DNA of 64,000 nt from Paraburkholderia domus (GCF_905220705.1 NZ_CAJNAT010000031.1:1-64000); one strand, 5' to 3'. Counted from the stretch's first letter, positions 52,812 through 62,346 are shown. The notes: generated from the sequence alone by a model not told the origin. Made by a program: numbers and translations.

Positions 52812-52880
52812 AAAAAAAAGGCGTCACGTTGCCGTGACGCCTTAAAAAGTTCTAGCCATTCCGAGGGCCGTGCTAGAACC
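52812..52880 (-). ncRNA. Candidate small RNA with 3' terminator (minus strand)
   Basis: Reading the minus strand: an 8-bp hairpin with arms GTTCTAGC and GCTAGAAC around a 15-base loop (52849-52879), then a U-rich linker (CTTTTTAA), then an 11-bp stem (52818-52843, loop GCAA) ending in eight T. This order, hairpin then U-rich linker then terminator, is that of Hfq-bound small RNAs. No minus-strand gene lies upstream in the gap, so the terminator needs a local transcript. No clear -10/-35 was found, so the 5' end is uncertain. Confidence 0.5.
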
Positions 52881-53181
52881 TGAGAGACGGTATTCGAAAG
52901 TTGGACCGGCGCGCCAAGTTGGACGCGGGATTCGGGATAGACGCTGCGTGGACTGTTACGGGGGACTATTAAAGACACTCGACCAGACACTCCGCGGGCC
53001 ACGGTTGGTTCGAAACTTCAAAATGCAGAACCTGAAACCGTCTTTCGAAATGAGATTCCATTTTTTATGGTTATGCTGACTAAGTCAAGCAAAATCTAAA
53101 CGGGCTTCGTTCGTCGCGGAAAAATATTCCGATACAATGAATCTTCAGATGAAAAATGATCTTCATGCCCCATTTTGGGGC

Positions 53182-53202
53182 TTCCGCCAATCCTTGGCGG
53201 AA
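53182..53202. promoter_or_regulatory. Perfect dyad upstream of iclR
   Basis: TTCCGCCAA and TTGGCGGAA around a three-base centre (TCC): a 9-bp perfect inverted repeat 55 bases before the IclR start. A second dyad (GCCCCATTTTGGGGC) lies directly before at 53167-53181. Either an operator for IclR autoregulation or paired leader hairpins. Confidence 0.55.
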
Positions 53203-53257
53203 CGTTTGCTGGCACGTACGCGAACAAAAAATTGAAATATAGTTCCAGAAAAACGAC

Positions 53258-54094
53258 ATGAACCGACCCACGTCCTCCCGAACTGCGACAGACCCGGCCA
53301 AAGACAAAGACGGCTCGGGCGACGAAGTCACCGCGCTGGCACGCGGCTTGACCGTGCTGCGCTCGATCGCAGCGGCCGACGCGCCGCTCAGCAACCGCGA
53401 GTTGACCGAACTGACCGGCATTCCGAAACCCACCGTCTCGCGGATTACCGCCACGCTCGTCGGTGCAGGTTTCCTGTTCCGCTTGCCTGACAGCGAGCGA
53501 TTCGTGCTGACTTCGTCGGTACTGGAGTTGAGCAACGGCTTTCTGCGCAACTTCGACATCCGGGCCCGGGCGCGGCCCTTCCTCATCGAACTCGCCGAAC
53601 GCACCGCGTTATCCGTGCATCTGGCGGTACGCGACCGTCTCGACATGGTGGTGATCGACGCGATCCGGCCGCGTTCGGCGGTGCTGGTGTCGCGCCTCGA
53701 AATCGGCTCGCGCATGAACCTCAGCCGTACCGCTGTCGGCCGTGCCTATCTGTCGGCACTCGCCGAACCAGAGCGGGAGAAATTGCTGATCGGCTTGCAG
53801 ACCGCCGAAGGCGACGACTGGGGCCACCTCAGCAGCCGCCTGACAAGCGCGTTACGGGAAACCGCGGAGCAAGGCTTCGCGATCGCCACCGGCGAGTGGT
53901 ACAACGGGCTGAACGCGATCGCGTCGGGTTTCACCGGCCCCTCGGGCGAGCGCTATGCCGTCAATTGCGGCGGCTCCGCGGATCAGTGCCCACGCGATTG
54001 GCTGATATCTAACGCGGCGCCGGCCCTGCTCGAATGCATCAGCAAGATCGTTCTCGAGATCGGCGGCACACCTGGGCGCCGTCTGGATAACTGA
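53258..54094 (+). CDS. IclR-family transcriptional regulator
   Basis: 278-residue regulator. The N-terminal winged helix-turn-helix (about residues 22-85: ALARGLTVLRSIAAADAPLSNRELTELTGIPKPTVSRITATLVGAGFL) and the C-terminal GAF-like effector domain (about 100-270, with the end region EQGFAIATGEWYNGLNAIASGFTG) are typical. The target is not evident; nearby genes are DUF4148 and the RND efflux operon, and control of the efflux operon is only possible. The chosen start is the first ATG; the helix-turn-helix lies soon after. Confidence 0.94.
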   Translation: MNRPTSSRTATDPAKDKDGSGDEVTALARGLTVLRSIAAADAPLSNRELTELTGIPKPTVSRITATLVGAGFLFRLPDSERFVLTSSVLELSNGFLRNFDIRARARPFLIELAERTALSVHLAVRDRLDMVVIDAIRPRSAVLVSRLEIGSRMNLSRTAVGRAYLSALAEPEREKLLIGLQTAEGDDWGHLSSRLTSALRETAEQGFAIATGEWYNGLNAIASGFTGPSGERYAVNCGGSADQCPRDWLISNAAPALLECISKIVLEIGGTPGRRLDN

Positions 54095-54471
54095 AATACG
54101 CGGGCACTCGACGGTCCGCGGCCACGGCATTTCCGATCCGTTCTCAACTCATCCTGTAACTTTCGTAATCAAAAGAAAAATACGCGGGTGGACTGTTACG
54201 GAGCCCGCGACGTAGGATCATGCCTTCCCGTCGCGGGGCGCTCGCCCGGCTTGCCGTTATCCCCCTTCGATAACGTCCCGGCCAAGCTGCCACGATGGCG
54301 CATTGGGTTAACATCTTTGTCCCGCGCATCCGGTAGCATCGCGCTGAACATTCGCGGCGCGTCCGCTGTCGAAACCGCCTGCCATGCCGCCTGCGTGCCG
54401 GTCCGCCGAACTGTCGAAGCGGCACACTCGCACGAGCGACTCACATCAAAGCCAGCCACCTGACCGAACCG
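54095..54471. other. 377-base gap between iclR and the RND operon
   Basis: Should hold the efflux operon promoter. Contains GTGGACTGTTACGG (54188-54201), also present at 52948-52961 on the other side of iclR. No gene, RNA or terminator recognised. Confidence 0.4.
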
Positions 54472-55878
54472 ATGGACGAACAACAACAGCATTCGGAAAT
54501 CTCACGCCCTGCCGCTCCGGCTTCTCAACCCGGTGCGCAACCGTCCTCCACCGGGAAGCCTGCTGGCGGCCCCGGGAGCACACCTGTCGCGGCCAAACGC
54601 CATCGTGGCCGCAACATCGCACTGATCGTGGCCGCGCTGGTCGTCCTCGGAGTCGTGTTGTGGCGCTGGCATCCGTGGGGCGAGCCCGGCGGCACGAACG
54701 CGGCGGCTGGCGCAAGCAGCGGCCGCGCGGGTCGCGGCGGCGCCGGCGCGCTGGCCAACATGGCGCAGCCTGTTCACGTGGCGTCCGTCACACTGGGTGA
54801 CATGCCGGTCGTGCTGACCGCGCTCGGCACGGTCACGCCGCTCGCCAACGTCACCGTGCTGCCGCAGTTGAGCGGCGTGCTGCAGGACGTCTATTTCACA
54901 GAAGGCCAGATGGTCAAGAAGGGCGACGTGCTCGCCCAGATCGACCCGCGCCCCTATCAGATCTCGCTGGAAAACGCACAAGGCACGCTCGCGCGCGATC
55001 AGGCGTTGCTGCAAACCGCCCGCCTCGACCTGAAGCGTTATCAGACGCTGCTTGCGCAAGACTCGATCGCCGGCCAGCAGGTCGATACGCAGGCCTCGCT
55101 CGTGCGGCAGTATGAAGGCACGGTGAAGTCCGACCAGGCGAACATCGATACCTTCAAGCTCGACCTCGTCTATGCGCGCATCACCGCGCCGGTGTCGGGG
55201 CGCGTCGGTTTGCGCCAGGTCGATCCGGGCAACTACGTGACGCCGAGCCTGACCAACGGCATCGTCGTGATTACGCAGTTGCAGCCGATCAGCGTGATCT
55301 TCACGACCTCCGAAGACAATCTGCAACAGATCCTGCAGCAGACTCAAACCGGCGCGAAACTGTCGGTCACCGCATACGACCGCAGCAACACTACGTCGCT
55401 CGAAGGCGGCACCCTCGAAACGCTGGATAACCAGATCGACACCACCACCGGCACAGTCAAGCTGCGCGCGATCTTCCAGAACCCGAAGAACCTGTTGTTC
55501 CCGAATCAGTTCGTGAATACGCGCCTGCTGGTCGATACGATCAAGGACGCGGTGATCGTGCCGACCACGGCTGTGCTGAACGGCTCGATGGGCCAGTTCG
55601 TGTACGTCGTGAAGCCGGACAACACCGTGACGGTGCGCCCAGTCAAGGCCGGCCCGGTCGATGGCGAACGCACCAGCATCAAATCCGGCCTGCAGGCCGG
55701 CGAGCGCGTCGTGATCGACGGTTCGGACCGGCTCAAGGAAGGCGCGAAGATCACGATTCCGGCCAACAAGCCGCGCGGCGCTTCGGGCGCGCGTGGTGCA
55801 AGCGGCGCGGCGGGCGCATCCGGCGCATCCGGCGCACGCGGGCACCACGGCAAACACGCGGCGCAAGCCTCGCAATAA
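54472..55878 (+). CDS. mdtA: RND efflux membrane-fusion protein, MdtA-like
   Basis: 468-residue periplasmic adaptor of an RND multidrug pump. N-terminal hydrophobic helix (about residues 45-63, NIALIVAALVVLGVVLWRW), a lipoyl region, a coiled-coil hairpin (LARDQALLQTARLDLKRYQTLLAQDSIAGQQVDTQASLVRQYEGTV) and the beta-barrel end (TAVLNGSMGQFVYVVKPDNTV) fit HlyD/MdtA. The C-terminus (residues about 436-462) is nine perfect Gly-X-Y triplets with Ala, Ser, Arg and His, a collagen-like tail. First gene of an operon with mdtB and mdtC-like genes. Confidence 0.9.
   Translation: MDEQQQHSEISRPAAPASQPGAQPSSTGKPAGGPGSTPVAAKRHRGRNIALIVAALVVLGVVLWRWHPWGEPGGTNAAAGASSGRAGRGGAGALANMAQPVHVASVTLGDMPVVLTALGTVTPLANVTVLPQLSGVLQDVYFTEGQMVKKGDVLAQIDPRPYQISLENAQGTLARDQALLQTARLDLKRYQTLLAQDSIAGQQVDTQASLVRQYEGTVKSDQANIDTFKLDLVYARITAPVSGRVGLRQVDPGNYVTPSLTNGIVVITQLQPISVIFTTSEDNLQQILQQTQTGAKLSVTAYDRSNTTSLEGGTLETLDNQIDTTTGTVKLRAIFQNPKNLLFPNQFVNTRLLVDTIKDAVIVPTTAVLNGSMGQFVYVVKPDNTVTVRPVKAGPVDGERTSIKSGLQAGERVVIDGSDRLKEGAKITIPANKPRGASGARGASGAAGASGASGARGHHGKHAAQASQ
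55777..55857 (+). repeat. Collagen-like Gly-X-Y tail in the MdtA-like adaptor
   Basis: Nine consecutive Gly-X-Y triplets (mainly GAS and GAR, with GAA, GHH and GKH), encoded by near-repeats of a nine-base unit. Confidence 0.85.
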
Positions 55879-55896
55879 AGGCACGGCAACTACCGC

Positions 55897-58800
55897 ATGA
55901 ATCCATCCCGCGCCTTTATTCTGCGCCCCGTCGGCACCGCGCTGCTGATGGCGGCGATCATGCTGGTCGGTCTCGTCGCGCTGCGCTTTCTGCCGCTCTC
56001 CGCGTTGCCCGAGGTCGACTATCCGACGATCCAGGTGCAGACCTTCTATCCGGGCGCGAGCCCGGACGTGATGACCTCCTCGGTCACCGCGCCGCTTGAG
56101 CGGCAGTTCGGGCAGATGCCGTCGTTGAATCAGATGTCGTCGCAAAGCTCGGCCGGCTCGTCGATCATCACGCTGCAGTTCAGCCTCGATCTGCCGCTCG
56201 ATATCGCCGAGCAGGAAGTCCAGGCGGCCATCAACGCCGCGGGCAACTTGCTCCCGTCGGACTTGCCTGCGCCGCCGATCTACGCGAAGGTCAACCCGGC
56301 CGACGCGCCGATCATCACGCTCGCGATCACCTCGAAGACGATGCCGCTCTCGCAGGTCCAGGATCTGGCCGACACGCGTCTCGCGCAGAAGATTTCGCAG
56401 GTGGCCGGTGTGGGTCTCGTGAGCCTGTCAGGCGGCCAACGCCCGGCCGTGCGAATTCAGGCAAACCCGCGCGCGCTCGCCGCATACGGTCTGAATCTGG
56501 ACGATTTGCGCACCACCATTTCGAACCTGAACGTCAACACACCGAAGGGTAACTTCGACGGCCCGACGCGCAATTACACGATCAACGCGAACGACCAGTT
56601 GACCGACGCCGAGGCGTACAAAAGCGCGGTGATCGCCTACAAGAACGGCCGCGCGGTGATGCTGACGGACGTCGCCACCATCGTGCAAGGCGCTGAGAAC
56701 ACCAAGCTCGGCGCGTGGGTGAACAACACGCCGGCCATCATCCTGAACGTGCAGCGCCAGCCAGGCGCGAACGTGATCCAGGTGGTGGAGAGCATCAAGA
56801 CGCTGCTGCCGCAATTGCAACAGTCGCTGCCTGCGGCGCTCGACGTGCAGATCGTCACCGACCGCACCACCACGATCCGCGCTTCCGTGCGCGACGTGCA
56901 GTTCGAATTGCTGATGTCGGTCGTGCTGGTGGTGCTGGTGATGTACCTGTTTCTCGCCAACATCTACGCCACCATCATTCCGAGTCTGTCGGTGCCGCTA
57001 TCGCTGATCGGCACGCTTGCCGTGATGTATCTGTGCGGCTTCTCGCTGGATAACCTGTCGCTGATGGCGTTGACTATCGCGACCGGCTTCGTGGTCGACG
57101 ATGCGATCGTGATGATCGAGAACATCGCGCGCTACGTCGAAGAAGGCGAGTCGCCATTAGAAGCCGCGCTGAAAGGTTCGAAACAGATCGGCTTCACGAT
57201 CATTTCGCTGACGGTCTCGCTGATCGCCGTGCTGATTCCGCTGCTCTTCATGGGCGACGTGGTCGGGCGCCTGTTCCATGAATTCGCGATCACCCTGGCT
57301 GTCACGATCGTGATTTCGGCCGTCGTCTCGCTCACGCTCGTGCCGATGATGTGCGCGAAGCTCCTACGCCACACGCCGCCGCATGAGAGCCACCGATTCG
57401 AAGCGAAGGCCCACAAGTTCATTGACTGGGTGATCGCCCGTTACGCGGTCGCGCTCACCTGGGTATTGAACCGGCAACGCGCCACGCTGTTCGTCGCAGT
57501 GCTGACGCTGGTCCTGACCGGCGTGCTGTACGTGTTCATTCCGAAGGGCTTCTTCCCGGTGCAGGACACCGGCGTGATCCAGGCGATCACGCAGGCGCCG
57601 CAGTCGGTGTCGTATGCGTCGATGGCCGAGCGTCAGCAGGCACTCGCCACGCAGATTCTGAAGAACCCGGACGTGGAAAGCCTGACCTCGTTCATCGGCG
57701 TGGACGGCAGCAACATCACGCTGAACAGCGGCCGCATGCTGATCAACCTGAAGCCGCGCGACGACCGCAGCAACACCGCGAGCGACGTGATCCGCCAGTT
57801 GCAGCAGGACGTCGCGCATATTCCGGGCGCCTCGCTGTACATGCAGCCGGTGCAGGATCTGACGATCGATTCCACCGTCAGCCCGACGCAGTACCAGTTC
57901 ATGCTGACCGACCCGAACATCGGCGAATTCACCACGTGGGTGCCGAAGCTGGTCGACCGGCTCAAGCAATCGCCGGAACTCGCGGACGTAGCCACCGACC
58001 TGCAGGACAACGGCCAGTCGGTCTACATCGAAATCGACCGCGCTACGGCGTCGCGTTACGGCATCACGCCGGCTACCGTCGACAGCGCGCTCTACGACGC
58101 ATTCGGCCAGCGCATCATCTCGACCATCTTCACGCAGTCGAACCAGTACCGCGTGATTCTGGAAGCGCAGCCGCAGATGCAGCACTACACCGAGTCGTTG
58201 AACTCGATCTATCTGCCCTCTTCCACGTCGTCGGGTGGCCAGGTGCCGTTGTCGTCGATCGCGAAGTTCATCGAGAAGCCCGCGCCGCTGCTGGTCACGC
58301 ATTTGAGCCAGTTCCCGGCCACGACCGTCTCGTTTAACCTCGCCCCCGGCTCATCGCTCGGCGCGGCGGTGAAGGCGATCGATCAGGCGGAGAAGGATAT
58401 CGGCCTGCCCGCGTCGTTCCAGACGCGCTTCCAGGGCGCGGCGCTGGCGTTTCAGGCGTCGCTGTCGAACGAACTGTTCCTGATTCTGGCGGCGATCGTC
58501 ACGATGTATATCGTGCTCGGCGTGCTGTACGAGAGCTTCATCCACCCGATCACGATTCTGTCGACGCTGCCGTCGGCGGGCGTCGGCGCCTTGCTGGCGC
58601 TGCTGATCACCGGCCATGATCTCGACATCATCGGCATCATTGGTATCGTGCTGCTGATCGGTATCGTGAAGAAGAACGCCATCATGATGATCGACTTCGC
58701 GCTTTACGCCGAGCGCGAGGAAGGCAAGCCGCCGCGCGAAGCCATCTATCAGGCGTGTCTGCTGCGCTTCCGGCCGATCCTGATGACCACGCTCGCCGCG

Positions 58801-59019
58801 CTGCTCGGCGCCCTGCCGCTGATGCTCGGCACCGGTGCCGGTTCGGAGTTGCGCCGCCCGCTCGGTATCGCGATTGCCGGCGGTTTGATCGTGAGTCAGG
58901 TGCTCACGCTGTTCACCACGCCGGTGATTTACCTGGCGTTCGATTCGCTGGCCCGCCGTACGCGTGAGCGCTTCAATCGCGGCAAGCCCACCTCGCCCGC
59001 CACCGATGCAGGAAACTGA
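55897..59019 (+). CDS. mdtB: RND efflux transporter, MdtB-like
   Basis: 1040-residue inner-membrane RND pump. Twelve membrane helices in two halves with large periplasmic loops after TM1 and TM7. Seen: MNPSRAFILRPVGTALLMAAIMLVG at the start, TM4 with the proton-relay acidic pair in ATGFVVDDAIVMIENI, the loop region QMSSQSSAGSSIITLQF and the GIVKKNAIMMIDFALYA stretch in the second half. Length is typical (about 1040). In MdtABC this protein forms a heterotrimer with MdtC. Ribosome site GGCACGGCAAC is weak. It starts 18 bases after mdtA. Confidence 0.94.
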   Translation: MNPSRAFILRPVGTALLMAAIMLVGLVALRFLPLSALPEVDYPTIQVQTFYPGASPDVMTSSVTAPLERQFGQMPSLNQMSSQSSAGSSIITLQFSLDLPLDIAEQEVQAAINAAGNLLPSDLPAPPIYAKVNPADAPIITLAITSKTMPLSQVQDLADTRLAQKISQVAGVGLVSLSGGQRPAVRIQANPRALAAYGLNLDDLRTTISNLNVNTPKGNFDGPTRNYTINANDQLTDAEAYKSAVIAYKNGRAVMLTDVATIVQGAENTKLGAWVNNTPAIILNVQRQPGANVIQVVESIKTLLPQLQQSLPAALDVQIVTDRTTTIRASVRDVQFELLMSVVLVVLVMYLFLANIYATIIPSLSVPLSLIGTLAVMYLCGFSLDNLSLMALTIATGFVVDDAIVMIENIARYVEEGESPLEAALKGSKQIGFTIISLTVSLIAVLIPLLFMGDVVGRLFHEFAITLAVTIVISAVVSLTLVPMMCAKLLRHTPPHESHRFEAKAHKFIDWVIARYAVALTWVLNRQRATLFVAVLTLVLTGVLYVFIPKGFFPVQDTGVIQAITQAPQSVSYASMAERQQALATQILKNPDVESLTSFIGVDGSNITLNSGRMLINLKPRDDRSNTASDVIRQLQQDVAHIPGASLYMQPVQDLTIDSTVSPTQYQFMLTDPNIGEFTTWVPKLVDRLKQSPELADVATDLQDNGQSVYIEIDRATASRYGITPATVDSALYDAFGQRIISTIFTQSNQYRVILEAQPQMQHYTESLNSIYLPSSTSSGGQVPLSSIAKFIEKPAPLLVTHLSQFPATTVSFNLAPGSSLGAAVKAIDQAEKDIGLPASFQTRFQGAALAFQASLSNELFLILAAIVTMYIVLGVLYESFIHPITILSTLPSAGVGALLALLITGHDLDIIGIIGIVLLIGIVKKNAIMMIDFALYAEREEGKPPREAIYQACLLRFRPILMTTLAALLGALPLMLGTGAGSELRRPLGIAIAGGLIVSQVLTLFTTPVIYLAFDSLARRTRERFNRGKPTSPATDAGN

Positions 59020-59022
59020 GCG

Positions 59023-62000
59023 ATGAACCTGTCGCGTCCGTTTATCTCCCGCCCGGTCGCCACCACGCTGTTGGCGATCGGCATCGCGCTGGCCGGGATT
59101 TTTGCGTTCACCAAGCTGCCGGTCGCGCCGCTGCCACAGGTCGACTTCCCGACCATTTCTGTGCAGGCCACGCTGCCGGGCGCGAGCCCGGACACGGTCG
59201 CGACCAGCGTCGCCAGTCCGCTCGAACGGCACCTCGGCTCGATTGCCGACGTCACCGAGATGACCTCGCAAAGCTCGGTCGGGCAGACGCGCATCACGAT
59301 GCAGTTCGGCCTGAACCGCGACATCGACGGCGCGGCGCGCGATGTGCAGGCCGCCATCAATGCCGCGCGCGCGGATCTTCCGGCGAGCCTGCGCAGCAAC
59401 CCGACATATCACAAGGTCAATCCGGCCGACGCGCCGATCCTGATTCTGGCGCTCACGTCGAAGACGCTGACCGCCGGCCAGTTGTACGACTCGGCGGCCA
59501 CGGTGCTGCAGCAGTCGCTGTCGCAGGTGGACGGCGTCGGCGAAGTGGATGTGAGCGGCTCGGCCAATCCGGCCGTGCGTATCGAACTGGAGCCGCAGGC
59601 GCTGTTCCACTACGGCATCGGCCTGGAAGACGTGCGCGCGGCGCTCGCCGCCGCCAACGCGAACAGCCCGAAGGGTTCGATCGAGTTCGGCCCGAACCGC
59701 GTGCAGATCTATACCAACGACCAGGCGAGCAAGGCGTCGCAATACAAGGATCTGGTCATTGCCTATCGCAACGGCGCGGCGGTGAAGCTCTCCGACGTGG
59801 CTGAAGTGGTCGATTCGGTCGAAGACCTGCGCAACCTTGGTCTCTTCAACGGCAAGCGTTCGGTGCTGGTGATTCTGTACCGCCAGCCGGGCGCGAACAT
59901 CATCGACACGATTGACCGCGTGATGGCGATGCTGCCGCAGTTGCATGCCTCGCTGCCCGCCGACGTCGACATCGCGCCAGCCTCCGACCGCTCCACTACG
60001 ATCCGCGCGTCGCTGAAAGACACTGAGCGTACGTTGCTGATCGCGGTGGCGCTGGTGGTGATGGTGGTGTTCCTGTTCCTGCGCAACTGGCGCGCCACGC
60101 TGATTCCGAGCGTGGCCGTGCCGATCTCGATCATCGGCACGTTCGGCGCGATGTATATGCTGGGCTTTTCGATCGACAACCTGTCGCTGATGGCGTTGAC
60201 GATCGCGACGGGCTTCGTGGTCGACGATGCGATCGTGGTGCTGGAAAACATCTCACGGCATATAGAAAACGGCGTGCCGCGCATGAAGGCTGCGTTCCTC
60301 GGCGCACGCGAAGTCGGCTTCACGGTGCTCTCCATCAGTATTTCGCTGGTCGCCGTGTTCCTGCCGATTCTGCTGATGGGCGGTATTGTCGGCCGGCTGT
60401 TCCGCGAATTCGCGCTCACCCTGTCGCTCGCGATCGGCGTGTCGCTCATCGTCTCGCTCACCTTGACGCCGATGATGTGTTCGCGCCTCTTGCGCGAGCC
60501 GCACGAGAAGCAGGAAGAAGGACGCTTCGGGCGCTGGCTGGAAGCGGGTTTCGCGCGGATGCATCGCGGCTATGAGCGCACACTCGGCTGGGCGCTGCTG
60601 CATCCGCGCCTGATCGTGACGATCCTGCTGCTGACGATCGGACTGAATGTCTGGCTATACATCATCGTACCGAAGGGTTTCTTTCCGCAGCAGGACACCG
60701 GGCGGTTGATCGGCGGCATCCAGGCCGATCAGAGCACCTCGTTCCAGGCGATGAAGGGCAAGTTTGCGGAGATGATGGAGATCGTCGGCAAGAATCCGGC
60801 GGTGGACAGCGTGGCCGGTTTCACCGGCGGCCGGCAGACCAACTCCGGCTTCATGTTCGTTTCGCTGAAACCGAAGAGCGAGCGCAAGCTATCCGCCGAT
60901 CAGGTGATCCAGCAACTGCGCGCCCCGCTCGGCGATGTGGCAGGCGTACGGACGTTCCTGCAGGCGGTGCAGGACATTCGCGTCGGCGGCCGGCAGTCGA
61001 ACGCGCAGTACCAGTTCACGCTGCTGGCCGATTCGACGCCGGACCTGTACCTGTGGGGACCGAAGCTCACTGAGGCGCTGCAGGCCCGCCCCGAACTCGC
61101 CGACGTGAATTCCGACCAGCAGCAAGGTGGCCTTGAATCGATGGTGACGATCGACCGCGCGAGCGCGTCGCGTCTTGGCATCCAGCCGGCGCAGATCGAC
61201 AACACCTTGTACGACGCTTTCGGCCAGCGCCAGGTCTCGACGATTTACAACCCGCTGAACCAGTACCACGTCGTGATGGAAGTGGCGCCGAAGTACTGGC
61301 AGAGCCCGGACATGCTGAACCAGATTTACATCAGCACATCGGGCGGCAGCGCGAGCGGCGCGCAGACCACCAATGCGCCCGCGGGCACGGTGACGAAAGA
61401 AGCGACGACGGCGGGTTCAACGTCGGCGAGTGCGTCGACGGGCGGCACGGCGGGCACGACCGCCTCGAGCGCGGCGAGCATCGCCGCCGATTCCGCGCGC
61501 AATCAGGCGATCAATTCGATCGCCGCGAGCGGCAAGTCGAGTGCTTCGTCGGGTTCGGCGGTGTCGACCTCGAAGGAGACGATGGTGCCGCTGTCGGCGA
61601 TCGCGAAGTTCGGGCCGGGCAATACGCCTTTGTCGGTGAATCACCAGAGCCAGTTCGTGGCCTCGACGATTTCGTTCAATCTGCCGCCGGGTGTGTCCTT
61701 ATCGACGGCGACGCAGGCGATCTACGACACGATGGCGGAGATCGGTATGCCGGGCACGATCCACGGCAGTTTCCAGGGGACGGCTCAGGCGTTCCAGCAG
61801 TCGATGTCCGACCAGCCGATCCTGATTCTGGCTGCATTGGCGGCGGTGTATATCGTGCTTGGGATGTTGTATGAGAGCTATATTCACCCGCTGACGATTT
61901 TGTCCACGCTGCCCTCCGCGGGCGTGGGCGCGTTGCTGGCTTTGCTGCTGTTCAAGACTGAGTTCAGCATCATCGCGCTGATCGGGGTGATCTTGCTGAT

Positions 62001-62343
62001 CGGCATCGTGAAGAAGAACGCGATCATGATGGTGGACTTTGCCATTGAAGCCTCCCGGCAGGGGTTGTCGTCGCGGGATGCGATTTATCAGGCTTGCTTG
62101 CTGCGGTTCCGGCCGATCATGATGACGACTTGTGCCGCCCTTCTTGGAGCGTTGCCGCTGGCCTTTGGGCGTGGGGAAGGGGCGGAGTTGCGGGCTCCGC
62201 TGGGGATTGCTATTGTGGGTGGGTTGATTGTTAGTCAAATGCTGACGCTGTATACCACTCCCGTGGTGTATCTCTATATGGATCGGATTCGGGTGAGGTG
62301 GGCGTCGAGGAAGGCTCGTAGAGGGGGTATGGCGGCTTCTTGA
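59023..62343 (+). CDS. mdtC: RND efflux transporter, MdtC-like
   Basis: 1106-residue partner RND pump. Family signatures: start MNLSRPFISRPVATTLLAIGIALAG, TM4 ATGFVVDDAIVVLENISRHIENG, and the second-half GIVKKNAIMMVDFAIEASRQG. It is longer than usual MdtC (about 1025) because of an Ala/Ser/Gly/Thr-rich insert at residues about 771-855 in the second periplasmic loop. It starts 3 bases after mdtB, so is translated together. No outer-membrane channel gene is adjacent, so the pump probably uses a channel encoded elsewhere, or one beyond the inverted repeat. Confidence 0.93.
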   Translation: MNLSRPFISRPVATTLLAIGIALAGIFAFTKLPVAPLPQVDFPTISVQATLPGASPDTVATSVASPLERHLGSIADVTEMTSQSSVGQTRITMQFGLNRDIDGAARDVQAAINAARADLPASLRSNPTYHKVNPADAPILILALTSKTLTAGQLYDSAATVLQQSLSQVDGVGEVDVSGSANPAVRIELEPQALFHYGIGLEDVRAALAAANANSPKGSIEFGPNRVQIYTNDQASKASQYKDLVIAYRNGAAVKLSDVAEVVDSVEDLRNLGLFNGKRSVLVILYRQPGANIIDTIDRVMAMLPQLHASLPADVDIAPASDRSTTIRASLKDTERTLLIAVALVVMVVFLFLRNWRATLIPSVAVPISIIGTFGAMYMLGFSIDNLSLMALTIATGFVVDDAIVVLENISRHIENGVPRMKAAFLGAREVGFTVLSISISLVAVFLPILLMGGIVGRLFREFALTLSLAIGVSLIVSLTLTPMMCSRLLREPHEKQEEGRFGRWLEAGFARMHRGYERTLGWALLHPRLIVTILLLTIGLNVWLYIIVPKGFFPQQDTGRLIGGIQADQSTSFQAMKGKFAEMMEIVGKNPAVDSVAGFTGGRQTNSGFMFVSLKPKSERKLSADQVIQQLRAPLGDVAGVRTFLQAVQDIRVGGRQSNAQYQFTLLADSTPDLYLWGPKLTEALQARPELADVNSDQQQGGLESMVTIDRASASRLGIQPAQIDNTLYDAFGQRQVSTIYNPLNQYHVVMEVAPKYWQSPDMLNQIYISTSGGSASGAQTTNAPAGTVTKEATTAGSTSASASTGGTAGTTASSAASIAADSARNQAINSIAASGKSSASSGSAVSTSKETMVPLSAIAKFGPGNTPLSVNHQSQFVASTISFNLPPGVSLSTATQAIYDTMAEIGMPGTIHGSFQGTAQAFQQSMSDQPILILAALAAVYIVLGMLYESYIHPLTILSTLPSAGVGALLALLLFKTEFSIIALIGVILLIGIVKKNAIMMVDFAIEASRQGLSSRDAIYQACLLRFRPIMMTTCAALLGALPLAFGRGEGAELRAPLGIAIVGGLIVSQMLTLYTTPVVYLYMDRIRVRWASRKARRGGMAAS

Positions 62344-62346
62344 TTC

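Larger units (their letters stand above)
52717..53257. other. 540-base gap with terminator, sRNA-like elements and dyads
   Basis: Between DUF4148 and the IclR gene. Holds a minus-strand terminator with an adjoining hairpin (52812-52880), two tight dyads at 53167-53202, and an A/T-rich stretch (53020-53160) that probably includes the iclR promoter. No protein gene seen. Confidence 0.5.
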
